64,000 nt of DNA, taken from the NCBI RefSeq assembly GCF_003463065.1, contig NZ_QSCM01000005.1:62001-126000 (forward strand), read 5' to 3'. A program made the translations under genes and the position numbers. The first letter of the stretch is position 1. Every line of letters starts with the position of its first letter. The notes below the pieces were generated by a model. It saw nothing but the letters and a program-made list of their open reading frames with translations, did no database searches and was not told where the DNA came from. This document shows, one piece after another, positions 31,516 through 40,644 of the stretch. The stretch comes from Blautia sp. OF03-15BH. GTDB taxonomy: Bacteria > Bacillota > Clostridia > Lachnospirales > Lachnospiraceae.

Positions 31516-33345
31516 ATGAAAAAAAGGAAAAAGACAATCAAACGGAAAATGTTTGAAATGTATGCCACAGCTCTTCTTGTAGTGGTAATGGTATTTATTA
31601 TTGTATATATTACCCAAACATACCGCATGATGCAGGAACAGTTGGATAATTCGATGATTCAGCTATCTCAGAACGTAGAGAACCGCCTGGACGATGAGAT
31701 CAGGCAAATATCCAATCTGTCAGAACGAATCACTTTTTCAAAGGATGTTCGAGAACTGTTTTTCAAGAAACTGCCCAACAGCACGGATGCTGCAGATACC
31801 TACCGCCTGACAAATCAGCTGAATGAGATTTTGTATGGCATTATAGGGCCAAAACTTGGATTTTATCATATGAACATTGTAAACCTTTCCGGCCATCGCT
31901 TAGCCTTTGGACAAGAATATAATTATCGTCCTTTAAGTGAGGCAAAGCTGCAGGAAATTCCCTGGCTGGAAACCACCATAGAAAAAGGCGGTAAGCTGGT
32001 AATATCGCCAACAATGGAAAGTGTTTTAAACGAACTTCCTAAACAGGTAATTTCCTTAAGCCGGGGTTTTGGCTCCATAATTGGCGGCTCCGTGGAGGGT
32101 GCTGTGGAGATTCAGATGGCCTATGAAGCATTGGAAGAATTGATGATATCCACTGTTTATCTGGAAGGCGAAGTTACCGAGGAGAGGAAAATCGTCATTC
32201 TGGATAAAGATGGCAGCTTAGTATACCCCTTAGAACTGGACGAAGAAAATTTGAAACATTATCAGGAGACTGCGGCACTTATGGAAGAAAAGTCTCAGGG
32301 AAGAATGATATACAAAAATCCTGTGAATCAGGAACAGGAACATATTTTCTTTCCACAGACGGAACATTATGGATGGAAAGTAATTCTAATTGTTCCTGAC
32401 AAGGTTTTCAGCCGCCCGCTCAAGCATTTGGTTATGCAGATTCTTCTTTTAAGTATCTTAATGTTAGTTGGCGTTGGCATATTCTCCACGAAAATGTCGC
32501 GCGTATATTCAGAGCCCATTGATAAGTTATACAAATCTGTAAAAAGCTTGACCCTGGATGATATCAGCTCGGATTATGAAACACAGATTCAGGCCGGCGT
32601 AGATGAATTGGAACAGTTAAACAAGGTTTTCAATAAAATGGTTCTTCGGATCCACGAATCACTGGAGGAAGTTGTCAAATTAAAAAATATGGAAATGCAT
32701 TCACGAATGCTGGCTCTGCAGGCACAGATGAATCCCCATTTTTTGTATAATACACTGACAGTTATCAGCATTATGGCAGATAATGAGGAGAAATCAAACG
32801 TACAATGGGCTTGCAGAAATTTATCGGATATGCTGTCCTATATATCCAGTGAAGCCCTGCATCTGGTGCCGCTTAAGGACGAAATGTCCCATACGAAAAA
32901 CTACATGAATTTGATTAAAATGCGATTTATGGATGATATCAAGTTCCTTATTGATGTGTCTGATGAAATGGATGAGATTCTGATTCCGAAATTAGTGATA
33001 CAGCCTTTGATCGAAAATTCTGTAAAATATGCCACTGCAACGAAGCCTGTTTGGGAAATTCAATTATCCGGTTGGACAAAAGAAAATCAGTGGTTTATTT
33101 GTGTAAAGGATAATGGGATTGGTTTTTCTAAAGAATCGCTTCTGGAACTGGATAAAGAGCTTCAAATCATTCAGTCAACGGGAAATATACCGGAGCTTTC
33201 TCTGAACGGGATGGGAATTTTGAATATCTATCTGCGGATGAATTTTTATTATAAAGAGAAGACCGTATTTAAAATAGAGAATTGTCCGGACCATGGTGCC
33301 TCAATTCTCATTGGCGGCCTGATAGATACGTCGGATACAGTGTAA
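31516..33345 (+). CDS. YesM-type sensor histidine kinase
   Basis: 609 residues: a membrane helix near 17-37, an extracellular sensor region to about 300, a second helix (LLLSILMLVGVGIF), a HAMP segment, the phosphoacceptor His408 in QMNPHFLYNTL, and an HATPase domain with N box QPLIENSVKYA, DNGIGF and GMGILNI. This architecture is typical of carbohydrate-sensing YesMN systems. ATG 31516 with AGGAAGGAG upstream. Its target, the YesN-type regulator, is divergently encoded. Confidence 0.92.
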   Translation: MKKRKKTIKRKMFEMYATALLVVVMVFIIVYITQTYRMMQEQLDNSMIQLSQNVENRLDDEIRQISNLSERITFSKDVRELFFKKLPNSTDAADTYRLTNQLNEILYGIIGPKLGFYHMNIVNLSGHRLAFGQEYNYRPLSEAKLQEIPWLETTIEKGGKLVISPTMESVLNELPKQVISLSRGFGSIIGGSVEGAVEIQMAYEALEELMISTVYLEGEVTEERKIVILDKDGSLVYPLELDEENLKHYQETAALMEEKSQGRMIYKNPVNQEQEHIFFPQTEHYGWKVILIVPDKVFSRPLKHLVMQILLLSILMLVGVGIFSTKMSRVYSEPIDKLYKSVKSLTLDDISSDYETQIQAGVDELEQLNKVFNKMVLRIHESLEEVVKLKNMEMHSRMLALQAQMNPHFLYNTLTVISIMADNEEKSNVQWACRNLSDMLSYISSEALHLVPLKDEMSHTKNYMNLIKMRFMDDIKFLIDVSDEMDEILIPKLVIQPLIENSVKYATATKPVWEIQLSGWTKENQWFICVKDNGIGFSKESLLELDKELQIIQSTGNIPELSLNGMGILNIYLRMNFYYKEKTVFKIENCPDHGASILIGGLIDTSDTV

Positions 33346-33361
33346 AGCTGTATCCGGTGTT

Positions 33362-33423
33362 TTTTTATCCATGCGGTAAAGTTTGTTTTGTGTATTCATG
33401 AATCCAACAAAATCAACTATACT
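33362..33423 (+). promoter_or_regulatory. Shared promoter element, copy B (upstream of the sugar ABC operon)
   Basis: TTTTTATCCA (33362-33371), GTTTgTTTTGTG (33381-33392) and TATACT (33418-33423), with the same 46-base interval to the -10 as copy A at 27403. Start codon 48 bases further on. Confidence 0.7.
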
Positions 33424-33470
33424 AGGCTCATCAGAAACAGAAAGAAAACAAAACAAAGGAGGGTTTACAA

Positions 33471-34745
33471 ATGAAAAAAAGATTTTTATCACTCATGCTG
33501 ACAGGTGCAATGGTTGCAGGTAGCCTTGGAGGAGGTTCCGTGGTGGCAGAAGCAAAGGGAAAAAGTGACGTGACACTGACTGTCGCTGCAGCAGCTGACT
33601 GGATTAAAGACAGGGACAGGAAGCTGGCAGAAGAATTTACAGAAGAGACAGGAATTAAGATTGATTTTCAGCTTAATCCCAATGATCAGTATGTAAATAT
33701 CGTAAAGGCGAAGTTAGCATCCGGTGAGGGCGTAGATATCTTTTATGCAAATACCGGCCGTGGTATTTTAGAGTATTCTCCGGACAAATATGCCCTTGAT
33801 CTTTCCGACCAGGAATGGGTATCCAGATATCTGGATTGGGGCAAAGAATGTTCTACTTATGATGGAAAAATTATTTTCCTCAGCCGGAACTCCATTGACG
33901 GATATGGATTAATTTATAATATGGATCTTCTGAAGGAAACCGGAAAAGAAATCCCAACAACATATGAAGAACTGGTAGAGCTTTGTGAAATTTACAAAGA
34001 AAAAGGCATTGTTCCGATCTTTGAGCCGGGAGCAGATGCATGGCACGGCTGCGTATGGGTACTTGAGATAGCAGATTTCCTGAACAGAAAATATCCGGAT
34101 ATGTATGAAAAATTAAATACTCCGGAAGGAAAATTTGCGGACTATCCGGAAATGCTTACTTTTACAGAACAGCTCAGTGAAATGGTTCAGGCAGGCTATT
34201 TCGGTGAGGAAGAAGACTGGCTGTCCTATACCTGGAATGACCGTACAGAAAAAATGGCCAGCGGTGAATTTGGTATGATGCTTACCAATATCGGAGCAAT
34301 GGATGACCTTCTGAAACAGTACCCGGAGAATGCAGCAGACAAATGGCAAATGGGTCTCGTTCCTTTGGCAGGAAATAATACTTTCTCTCACAATGGCGGA
34401 AATATGGGTACCGTTATCAACAAAGAATCCAAACACGTCGAAGAAGCAAAATTGTATTTTGATTTCCTGGCAAGGCAGGAAAATCTTCAGTACTATTATG
34501 ATGAAATGACAAGCCCCAATATCCCATTTGAAGGTATTGAACTGAAAGAAAATGTATTGTGGAATTCTCTTGTGGAAGCTTGTGACAACCAAATGGGAGC
34601 AGACTTTGCAGCATCTATTCCGTTCTACAGTGCAGACGCGATCGGAAAGGCTTATATCGAAAACTGGATCGGCGATAAGACACCGGAAGAAGTAATTGAA
34701 CAGATGGACAATGATAGAGCAATGATGTTCGGCATAACAGAATAG
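33471..34745 (+). CDS. Carbohydrate ABC transporter substrate-binding protein
   Basis: 424 residues of the extracellular solute-binding family 1 (MalE/UgpB type): signal peptide ending near VVAEA, then TLTVAAAADWIKDRDRKLAE, the domain linker YGLIYNMDLLKETGKEIPTT and a C-terminal SAKL-type helical end. There is no Cys at the signal cleavage site, unusual for a Gram-positive binding protein that must be tethered. First gene of an importer operon led by promoter element B. Confidence 0.9.
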   Translation: MKKRFLSLMLTGAMVAGSLGGGSVVAEAKGKSDVTLTVAAAADWIKDRDRKLAEEFTEETGIKIDFQLNPNDQYVNIVKAKLASGEGVDIFYANTGRGILEYSPDKYALDLSDQEWVSRYLDWGKECSTYDGKIIFLSRNSIDGYGLIYNMDLLKETGKEIPTTYEELVELCEIYKEKGIVPIFEPGADAWHGCVWVLEIADFLNRKYPDMYEKLNTPEGKFADYPEMLTFTEQLSEMVQAGYFGEEEDWLSYTWNDRTEKMASGEFGMMLTNIGAMDDLLKQYPENAADKWQMGLVPLAGNNTFSHNGGNMGTVINKESKHVEEAKLYFDFLARQENLQYYYDEMTSPNIPFEGIELKENVLWNSLVEACDNQMGADFAASIPFYSADAIGKAYIENWIGDKTPEEVIEQMDNDRAMMFGITE

Positions 34746-34809
34746 AAATAAAAGGCGAAGGGGCTGCAGCTTAGGGCAGCCCCGCCAATCGCAGTAAGGA
34801 GCAACGACT

Positions 34810-35676
34810 ATGTATAAAAAGAAAATATATAAAACAAGATTTTTAATGCCAGCGCTAATTATATATTTCATTTTCTTCCTTGTTCCTGTCATTGCCGGAA
34901 TTGGATATTCATTTACAAACTGGAACTCTATGAGACCGGAAATTAAGTTTGTAGGTCTTAGGAACTACATTGAAATATTTAATCCAAAAAACAGTTACCT
35001 TCTTGCTATCAAAAATACTTTTGTTTTTACGGTAACTTCTGCAATCGGAAAAATTGGTTTCGGACTTTTGCTGGCATTGTTTTTTAACCGAAAATTTCCC
35101 AGTCAGCAGCTGCTAAGAGGAATCTACTTTATGCCTTTTGCTATTTCATCGTTAATTATTGGTATTGTATTTTCCTCAGTTTTGGCACCGGATGGTGTAC
35201 TGAATGCAATTTTATCCTCAGTGGGCTTAGAGAGCATCACAAGAGGATGGCTCACCAATAAATCCTCTGCTTTGCCATCGGTTATCAGTGTAGAAATTTG
35301 GAAATCCATCGGATTAAATATGGTAATTTTTTTGGCGGGACTGCAGATGATTGACCGTGAATATTATGAAGCGGCCTCTCTGGACGGCGCAGGAAAATGG
35401 GCATTGTTCCGTCATATTACAGCACCGTTTTTGCTTCCGTCCATTACGATTAATCTGATTCTTAATACGATTCATGGTTTGAAAGTATTTGATATTGTTA
35501 TGTCACTTACAAACGGAGGACCGGGAAATACTACGCAGGTGATCAATACCTTTGTATTTAAAACATACGGTATGGGAGCTTACGGTCTTTCCAATGCGTT
35601 ATCTACCTTTATCTGTATTGTTACGATGATTATTGCATTGTGTACTCTGAAAATAATTGCACCAAAGGAGGCCTGA
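34810..35676 (+). CDS. Sugar ABC transporter permease 1 (MsmF/UgpA type)
   Basis: 288 residues with six membrane helices and the EAA loop YYEAASLDGAGKWALFRHI near residue 190. Forms the sugar channel with the next gene, three bases downstream. No dedicated ATPase gene is present in this operon; as in many Firmicutes a shared MsmK-type ATPase probably energises it (inference). Confidence 0.92.
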   Translation: MYKKKIYKTRFLMPALIIYFIFFLVPVIAGIGYSFTNWNSMRPEIKFVGLRNYIEIFNPKNSYLLAIKNTFVFTVTSAIGKIGFGLLLALFFNRKFPSQQLLRGIYFMPFAISSLIIGIVFSSVLAPDGVLNAILSSVGLESITRGWLTNKSSALPSVISVEIWKSIGLNMVIFLAGLQMIDREYYEAASLDGAGKWALFRHITAPFLLPSITINLILNTIHGLKVFDIVMSLTNGGPGNTTQVINTFVFKTYGMGAYGLSNALSTFICIVTMIIALCTLKIIAPKEA

Positions 35677-35679
35677 TTT

Positions 35680-36513
35680 ATGACCAGAAAGCAAAAAAGA
35701 ATATGTAATCAGGCAATATCCGCCATTGTAGGCTGGATATTCAGCTTCATCGTATTGATTCCATTTGCGGTAATTTTAATTAACTCTTTCAAAAATCAGA
35801 GAGAATCAGCCTCTATGTCCCTGAGCCTTCCAAAAGAAGGATGGATGCTGTCCAACTACCAAACGGTAGTCCAGGAAGGAAATATGCTTCGGGCATTTTT
35901 TAACAGTACCTTAATTGCCGGAATGTGCGTGATTTTCTGTATTGTATTCAGTTCCATGGCAGCCTTTGTGATACACAGGAGAAGAACGAAATTCCATTCC
36001 TTTGTATTTTATCTTTTTTTTGCAGGACTGATTGCTCCGGTAAATTATATTACAACCCTTCAGATTTTGAAGTTTCTTCATTTGAGCGGAACATATGCAG
36101 GAATTATCATTGTCAATGTAGCCCTTGGAATTCCCTTTGCAACATTTCTTATCTATAATTTCATAACCAATATTCCGATAGAATTGGATGAGGCCAGTAT
36201 TATAGATGGGGCAGATATAAGAAAGTTATTCTTTTTAGTTATTTTTCCCCTGTTAAAACCCATTACCATTACAGCAACTACCTTAACCTTTATTAGCTGT
36301 TGGAATGATTTTATGACACCGCTTTATATCTTAAATAGTTCCCAAAAGTGGGGAATGATCCTTACGGTATACAATTACTGGGGCTTTTTAAGCCAGGATT
36401 GGGGAAAAATTTGTGCGGTAATCGTATTGACCCTTCTGCCGATTTTAATTTTGTATATCTGTATGCAAAAATATATTATTGCCGGTATGACATCAGGAGC
36501 AGTAAAAGGGTAA
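35680..36513 (+). CDS. Sugar ABC transporter permease 2 (MsmG/UgpE type)
   Basis: 277 residues, six membrane helices, EAA loop ELDEASIIDGADIRKLFFLV near residue 168. Second channel subunit; ribosome site AAAGGAGG inside the end of the first permease gene. Confidence 0.92.
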   Translation: MTRKQKRICNQAISAIVGWIFSFIVLIPFAVILINSFKNQRESASMSLSLPKEGWMLSNYQTVVQEGNMLRAFFNSTLIAGMCVIFCIVFSSMAAFVIHRRRTKFHSFVFYLFFAGLIAPVNYITTLQILKFLHLSGTYAGIIIVNVALGIPFATFLIYNFITNIPIELDEASIIDGADIRKLFFLVIFPLLKPITITATTLTFISCWNDFMTPLYILNSSQKWGMILTVYNYWGFLSQDWGKICAVIVLTLLPILILYICMQKYIIAGMTSGAVKG

Positions 36514-36533
36514 GAATAAGGAGGAGAACAGAA

Positions 36534-37283
36534 ATGAAAAAAATAAGAGTCACAGTGTGGAGCGAGGGGATTGATCCCCAACTGGAGCCAAGGGCAATTG
36601 CTCTATATCCAAATGATATTAACACCTATCTGGCAGAATTTTTGGGAAAAGATACTGATTTTGAAGTGGTTGCGCGCAATCTCTCTCAGCCGGAGAATGG
36701 CCTTTCACAAGAAATTATAGATAATACGGATGTTTTGGTTTGGTGGAGCCATCTGTATGACGATCAGGTCAGTGACGAAGTGACAAATCGAGTGGTTGAA
36801 GCAGTATTAAACGGAATGGGATTACTTTTCCTTCATGCAAGCCTTGGCTCTAAGCCAGCCAAAAAGCTTTTGGGTATCAACTCAAATGTAGGAAAATATC
36901 GTGAAGTAGGAGAAATGGAACGTGTATGGGTGGTAAATCGGAGTCATCCTGCAGTGGAAGGAATGGAAAAGGAATATATTGAAATTCCGGGAAGCGAAAT
37001 GTATGGGGAGCCCTATGGCATACCAACTCCGGATGACATTGTGTTCATAAGCTGGTTTGAAGGAGGCGAGGTACTCAGGAGTGGAGTCAGCTGGCATAAA
37101 GGAGCAGGAAAAGTATTTTTCTTTGCACCTGGACACGAAGAGTTTCCGGTGTACTACAACACAGAAATACAGAAGGTAATCGGAAATATTGTCCGGTGGC
37201 TGAAGCCTGTCTGCGGACCTGCTATTACATTCCGGGGAGAAATCGGTTCTATGGAACCTATTAAAAATCCTGTAAAAAAATAA
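36534..37283 (+). CDS. ThuA-like protein
   Basis: 249 residues of the ThuA (trehalose utilisation) family, which has a glutamine-amidotransferase-like fold: TDVLVWWSHLYDDQ near residue 63, a LLFLHASLGSKPAKKLLG turn near 100, and GAGKVFFFAPGHEEFP near 190. In sugar loci ThuA-like proteins often accompany Gfo/Idh/MocA oxidoreductases, as here, and probably act on the imported sugar; the reaction is not established. Last gene of the operon, ribosome site AAGGAGGAG. Confidence 0.88.
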   Translation: MKKIRVTVWSEGIDPQLEPRAIALYPNDINTYLAEFLGKDTDFEVVARNLSQPENGLSQEIIDNTDVLVWWSHLYDDQVSDEVTNRVVEAVLNGMGLLFLHASLGSKPAKKLLGINSNVGKYREVGEMERVWVVNRSHPAVEGMEKEYIEIPGSEMYGEPYGIPTPDDIVFISWFEGGEVLRSGVSWHKGAGKVFFFAPGHEEFPVYYNTEIQKVIGNIVRWLKPVCGPAITFRGEIGSMEPIKNPVKK

Positions 37284-37357
37284 TAAAATTTTATTAGATT
37301 TTTTTGCAGCTGTGCAGTAAGCGCTGAAATACGGGAATTTAATAAATGGGAAACGAA

Positions 37358-37391
37358 GAGGAATTGCTGCGAAAGCGGCAATTCCTCTTTT
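37358..37391 (+). terminator. Intrinsic terminator of the sugar operon
   Basis: GAGGAATTGC (37358-37367) pairs with GCAATTCCTC (37378-37387), then TTTTCG. Bidirectional. Confidence 0.85.
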
Positions 37392-37455
37392 CGCTATATG
37401 AAAATAGTTGCGCTCATAAATAATGGAGCTGCAGGTATTATATTAGTGCGCCTTC

Positions 37456-37662
37456 TTAGGAATCCTGTTGTTTTTTCAAATAATCCATAGGAGATAATGC
37501 CGTAAATTTTTTGAATACTGTGGAAAAATAGCTGCTTGTGTTGAAATTCAGCAGCATAGCAATATCGGTGACGGACATTCCTTCCATAAGCAATGTTTTG
37601 GAAAACTCAATTTTCTGCTGGTTAATAAAATACCGGATTATAACATGTCTATAGTTGTTCAC
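37456..37662 (-). pseudogene. C-terminal fragment of an AraC-family regulator
   Basis: 68 codons from GTG 37662: FSKTLLMEGMSVTDIAMLLNF and SSYFSTVFKKFTALSPMDYL match the second half of an AraC DNA-binding domain. The first helix-turn-helix is incomplete, there is no sensor domain, and no ribosome site is seen. It is the relic of a truncated gene at the right border of the carbohydrate locus. 37663-37855 shows no other gene. Confidence 0.75.
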
Positions 37663-37855
37663 AAGCTACCGGGGGGGATATTTACAGAAAAAAGAATAAA
37701 GGAGTAACATTGTTTTTCTGTCAGATTTTTGATAAACTAATCTATAAGCTGCTTTGCAGCGGAACAATCCGCAGTCATAGTGAGCGAAAAAGAATTTTTA
37801 CAGCTGATATCTATGAAAAAAGAAGTATATTCATGCACAAAGGAGGACGTTACCT

Positions 37856-38482
37856 ATGGATGAAAACATGAGAAAAAGAAACGAACTGCTTGCCCAGACC
37901 GTGATCAAGGGTCTGAAATCCCGCAACATGTCCGGTTATTATGCGGCAGATAAGGAAGAGGCGGTAAAGCTCGCTCTGGAGCTGATCCCGGAAGGAAGCA
38001 GCATTGCGATGGGCGGCTGTATGAGTGCACAGGAGATCGGCCTCATCCAGGTACTGGAAGACGGCAATTACAACTATATTGACCGGGCGAAGCTTGCACC
38101 AAGAGAAGGTCTTCTGGCTGCCTATGATGCAGATATTTTTCTTTCCAGCGCCAATGCCATTACAAACGACGGTATTATGATCAACATTGACGGAAATGCC
38201 AACCGTGTCTCCTGCATTGCACAGGGACCGAAAAAAGTAGTGTTTATTGTCGGAATGAACAAAGTCTGTTCCGATCTCGATGAAGCGATGAAACGTGCGA
38301 GAAATGTGGCAGCACCGGCAAATGCACAGCGTTTTGACATTAAGACTCCCTGTAAGGAGACCGGAAAATGTTTTGACTGCAAATCACCGGATACAATCTG
38401 CTGTCAGTTTCTGATCACCAGATATTCCCGCCATGCAGACAGAATCCATGTGATCCTGGTCAATGATACACTGGGCTTCTGA
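37856..38482 (+). CDS. LUD domain protein (lactate utilisation, LutC/YkgG-like)
   Basis: 208 residues: NELLAQTVIKGLKSRNMSGYYA at the start, GSSIAMGGCMSAQEIG near residue 43, SSANAITNDGIMINIDGNANR near 97 and a CFDC motif near 171 followed by ICCQF. LUD proteins alone are often annotated as lactate utilisation proteins, but without the LutA/LutB partners the reaction is unclear. Preceded by AAAGGAGGAC. It stands alone between an AraC relic and the cobalamin operon. Confidence 0.85.
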   Translation: MDENMRKRNELLAQTVIKGLKSRNMSGYYAADKEEAVKLALELIPEGSSIAMGGCMSAQEIGLIQVLEDGNYNYIDRAKLAPREGLLAAYDADIFLSSANAITNDGIMINIDGNANRVSCIAQGPKKVVFIVGMNKVCSDLDEAMKRARNVAAPANAQRFDIKTPCKETGKCFDCKSPDTICCQFLITRYSRHADRIHVILVNDTLGF

Positions 38483-38568
38483 TTTTTTTACCTGTCATGC
38501 AGCAGGCTGCATTTTGGAAAAGATCAAAAGATGCCAAAAAAGCAAGGACAGAATGAACGAAAAACAGC

Positions 38569-38597
38569 TTGTACTTTGAATCGGAGTGTGCTATGAT
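38569..38597 (+). promoter_or_regulatory. Promoter of the riboswitch-controlled operon
   Basis: TTGTAC (38569-38574), 17 bases, TATGAT (38592-38597) with an extended TG (TGCTATGAT). The transcript would carry the repeat element and then the riboswitch. Confidence 0.65.
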
Positions 38598-38631
38598 ACG
38601 ACTAAGAGCGTGAAGAATCCATAGCCGCTCC

Positions 38632-38838
38632 GAACAGTTGAAAATTGTAACTGTTCAGGACGTTCAAAACAACAGGCCACAGACTCGCGCATTGCATGCG
38701 CTCTCGCTGCATTCGCAGCTTTTGTCTGAGGCTAATGGGCGTTCCGCCCATTCCGAAATAAAAATTCATCCTATTGCAAACAAGTTTGCATAGTCTGATT
38801 TTTCATTTCGCTGATGTTCTGAACTGTTACTGAAAATT
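38632..38838 (+). repeat. Hairpin-rich dispersed repeat element in the operon leader
   Basis: About 205 bases of nested palindromes: GAACAGTT...AACTGTTC (38632-38657), GCGCATTGCATGCGC, GCTGCATTCGCAGC, GGGCGTTCCGCCC and TGCAAACAAGTTTGCA. The two ends are inversely related (TAACTGTTCAGGACG against GTTCTGAACTGTTA). Bases 38792-38830 recur, inverted and with few changes, at 51130-51168 inside the atp operon. A dispersed repeat or structured RNA element of unknown function. Confidence 0.7.
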
Positions 38839-38854
38839 AAATAAGAAAGCATGA

Positions 38855-39060
38855 GGTGCCGTTTTTGACAGAAGAAGTTGTCGATAAACGGGTAAAAGAG
38901 AAGCAGGTGAAAGTCCTGCGCGATCTCGTCACTGTAAACAGGGAGTCAGAGCCAAAAGTGCCACTGGGAAACCGGGAAGGCGGCAAAGACAATGATCTGT
39001 AAGCCAGGAAACCTGCCTTATGTTGGTACGGGGATATTATCCCGGGTCACGAGTAATTGA
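38855..39060 (+). ncRNA. Cobalamin riboswitch
   Basis: Contains the conserved core: GCAGGTGAAAGTCCTGC (38903-38919), GCCACTGGGAAACCGGGAAG (from 38959) and the B12 box AGCCAGGAAACCTGCC (39002-39017). It controls the following exported chelatase and corrinoid/metal ABC genes, which should be shut off when cobalamin is plentiful. Confidence 0.95.
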
Positions 39061-39086
39061 TTGTACCGATCATCTTTTCCCGCGAT

Positions 39087-39117
39087 CCTTTTACATATTG
39101 ATGTAAGAGGTTTTTTT
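39087..39117 (+). terminator. Riboswitch expression-platform terminator
   Basis: CCTTTTACAT (39087-39096), loop ATTG, ATGTAAGAGG (39101-39110), then seven T. It indicates that the riboswitch works by transcription termination. Confidence 0.85.
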
Positions 39118-39248
39118 CTGTGATTTTCCAGAAAAACCGGAAATTTTTCTTGTCTCCGTATCCTGTGATTTTCGCTGATGCAAAAATTTATATACATCAG
39201 GACGTCAGACCATAAAGATCTGTGTCTGGATCAAGGAGGAGAAGTAAC

Positions 39249-40520
39249 ATGAAAAACAAAATGGTAAAAGCTCTGGCAATCATGATGAGTGTATCCACCA
39301 TCACAATGATGGGTTCCGCAAGCGTATATGCTTCCGAGACGGAGACTGAGACAGCCACTGAGGCTGTAACAGAAGCAGCAAGCGAGGCTGTAACAGAGAC
39401 AGCAACCGAAGCAGCATCTGAGGATGCCACTGAGAGCGACGATCAGGCAGCAGCTGATAATGTAGCAGCTCTGATCGATAAGATCTATGTTCAGGAGAGA
39501 ACCGATACCACCGATGCAGACTGTACCGCAGCCAAAGAAGCATGGGATCAGCTGACCGACGCTCAGAAAGAGCTGGTTGAAGGTGAAGAGGCAAGCCCGG
39601 AGTATTTCGGACGTGACACCGGCGACGCTTCCAAAGACGATCCCCGCAACGGCGATGAGATCGGTGAGAACGAACTTTTGGTTGTAAGCTTTGGTACTTC
39701 CTTCAACGACAGCCGTGCAGAGGATATCAAGGGCATCGAGGATGCTCTGCAGGAAGCATATCCGGACTGGTCTGTAAGAAGAGCATTCACCGCTCAGATC
39801 ATCATCAACCATGTACAGGCAAGAGATGACGAGAAGATCGACAATATGGATCAGGCTCTTCAGCGTGCCGTTGACAATGGCGTTAAAAACCTGGTGGTAC
39901 AGCCGACTCATCTGATGCACGGCGCTGAGTACGATGAGATGGTAGAAGCGATCGACGGTTATAAAGATAAATTTGAGTCCGTAGCCATCGCAGAGCCGAT
40001 GCTGGGCGAGGTAGGCGACGACGCTACCGTTATCAATGACGACAAGAAGGCAGTTGCCCAGGCGATCACCGATGAAGCTGTAAAAGCAGCCGGTTATGAC
40101 AGCATGGAAGCAGCAGCTGAGGATGGAACTGCATTTGTATTTATGGGTCATGGTACTTCCCATACTGCAAATGTAACCTATGATCAGATGCAGACCCAGA
40201 TGGAAGAGCTTGGATTCACCAATGCTTTCATCGGTACGGTAGAGGGTAAGCCGGAAGATACCGCTTGTGAAGAGGTTATCAAGAAGGTTCAGGATGCAGG
40301 CTTCAAGAAAGTTGTTCTTCGTCCGCTGATGGTTGTAGCTGGTGACCACGCTAACAACGATATGGCAGGCGATGATGAGGATTCCTGGAAGAGCCAGTTC
40401 GAGGCTTCCGGAGCATTTGACAGCGTTGACTGCCAGATCGAAGGACTGGGAAGAATCGATGCTGTTGAGCAGATTTATGTAGAGCATACAAAAGAAGCTA
40501 TTGATTCTATCGCAAAATAA
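39249..40520 (+). CDS. cbiK: Exported CbiK-type sirohydrochlorin cobaltochelatase
   Basis: 423 residues. A signal peptide (residues 1-28) and a Thr/Glu-rich linker (30-66) precede a CbiK chelatase domain: LVVSFGTSFNDSR at 144, VQPTHLMHGAEYDEM with His221/His224, AEPMLG with Glu249 and FMGHGTSHTAN with His301/His305, the His/Glu positions expected for metal insertion. CbiK inserts Co2+ (or Fe2+/Ni2+) into sirohydrochlorin in the cytoplasm; an exported form is unusual. The B12 riboswitch upstream and ABC transporter genes downstream suggest that it binds metal or tetrapyrrole outside the membrane and passes it to the importer. ATG 39249 with AAGGAGGAG; the frame is open earlier. Confidence 0.9.
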   Translation: MKNKMVKALAIMMSVSTITMMGSASVYASETETETATEAVTEAASEAVTETATEAASEDATESDDQAAADNVAALIDKIYVQERTDTTDADCTAAKEAWDQLTDAQKELVEGEEASPEYFGRDTGDASKDDPRNGDEIGENELLVVSFGTSFNDSRAEDIKGIEDALQEAYPDWSVRRAFTAQIIINHVQARDDEKIDNMDQALQRAVDNGVKNLVVQPTHLMHGAEYDEMVEAIDGYKDKFESVAIAEPMLGEVGDDATVINDDKKAVAQAITDEAVKAAGYDSMEAAAEDGTAFVFMGHGTSHTANVTYDQMQTQMEELGFTNAFIGTVEGKPEDTACEEVIKKVQDAGFKKVVLRPLMVVAGDHANNDMAGDDEDSWKSQFEASGAFDSVDCQIEGLGRIDAVEQIYVEHTKEAIDSIAK

Positions 40521-40526
40521 TCAATA

Positions 40527-40617
40527 AAGCGGACATTCGCAATCCGCTTTTGTGACTGCATTCAAACAAAAGGATAAATCTCAGCTGCCCGGAATGTTTT
40601 CAAAGACATCCGGGCAG
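40527..40617 (+). terminator. Two hairpins between cbiK and the next gene
   Basis: AAGCGGA/TCCGCTT (40527-40549) followed by TTG, and CTGCCCGGA (40585-40593) with TCCGGGCAG (40609-40617). They probably partially terminate or stabilise, so that cbiK is expressed above downstream genes. Confidence 0.55.
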
Positions 40618-40644
40618 TTGTTGTAAAAGAGGAGGAAATTGATT

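Noticed and set aside
37663..37855. Possible small gene between the AraC relic and the LUD gene
   Set aside because: No frame with a ribosome site; only short AT-rich leader sequence.
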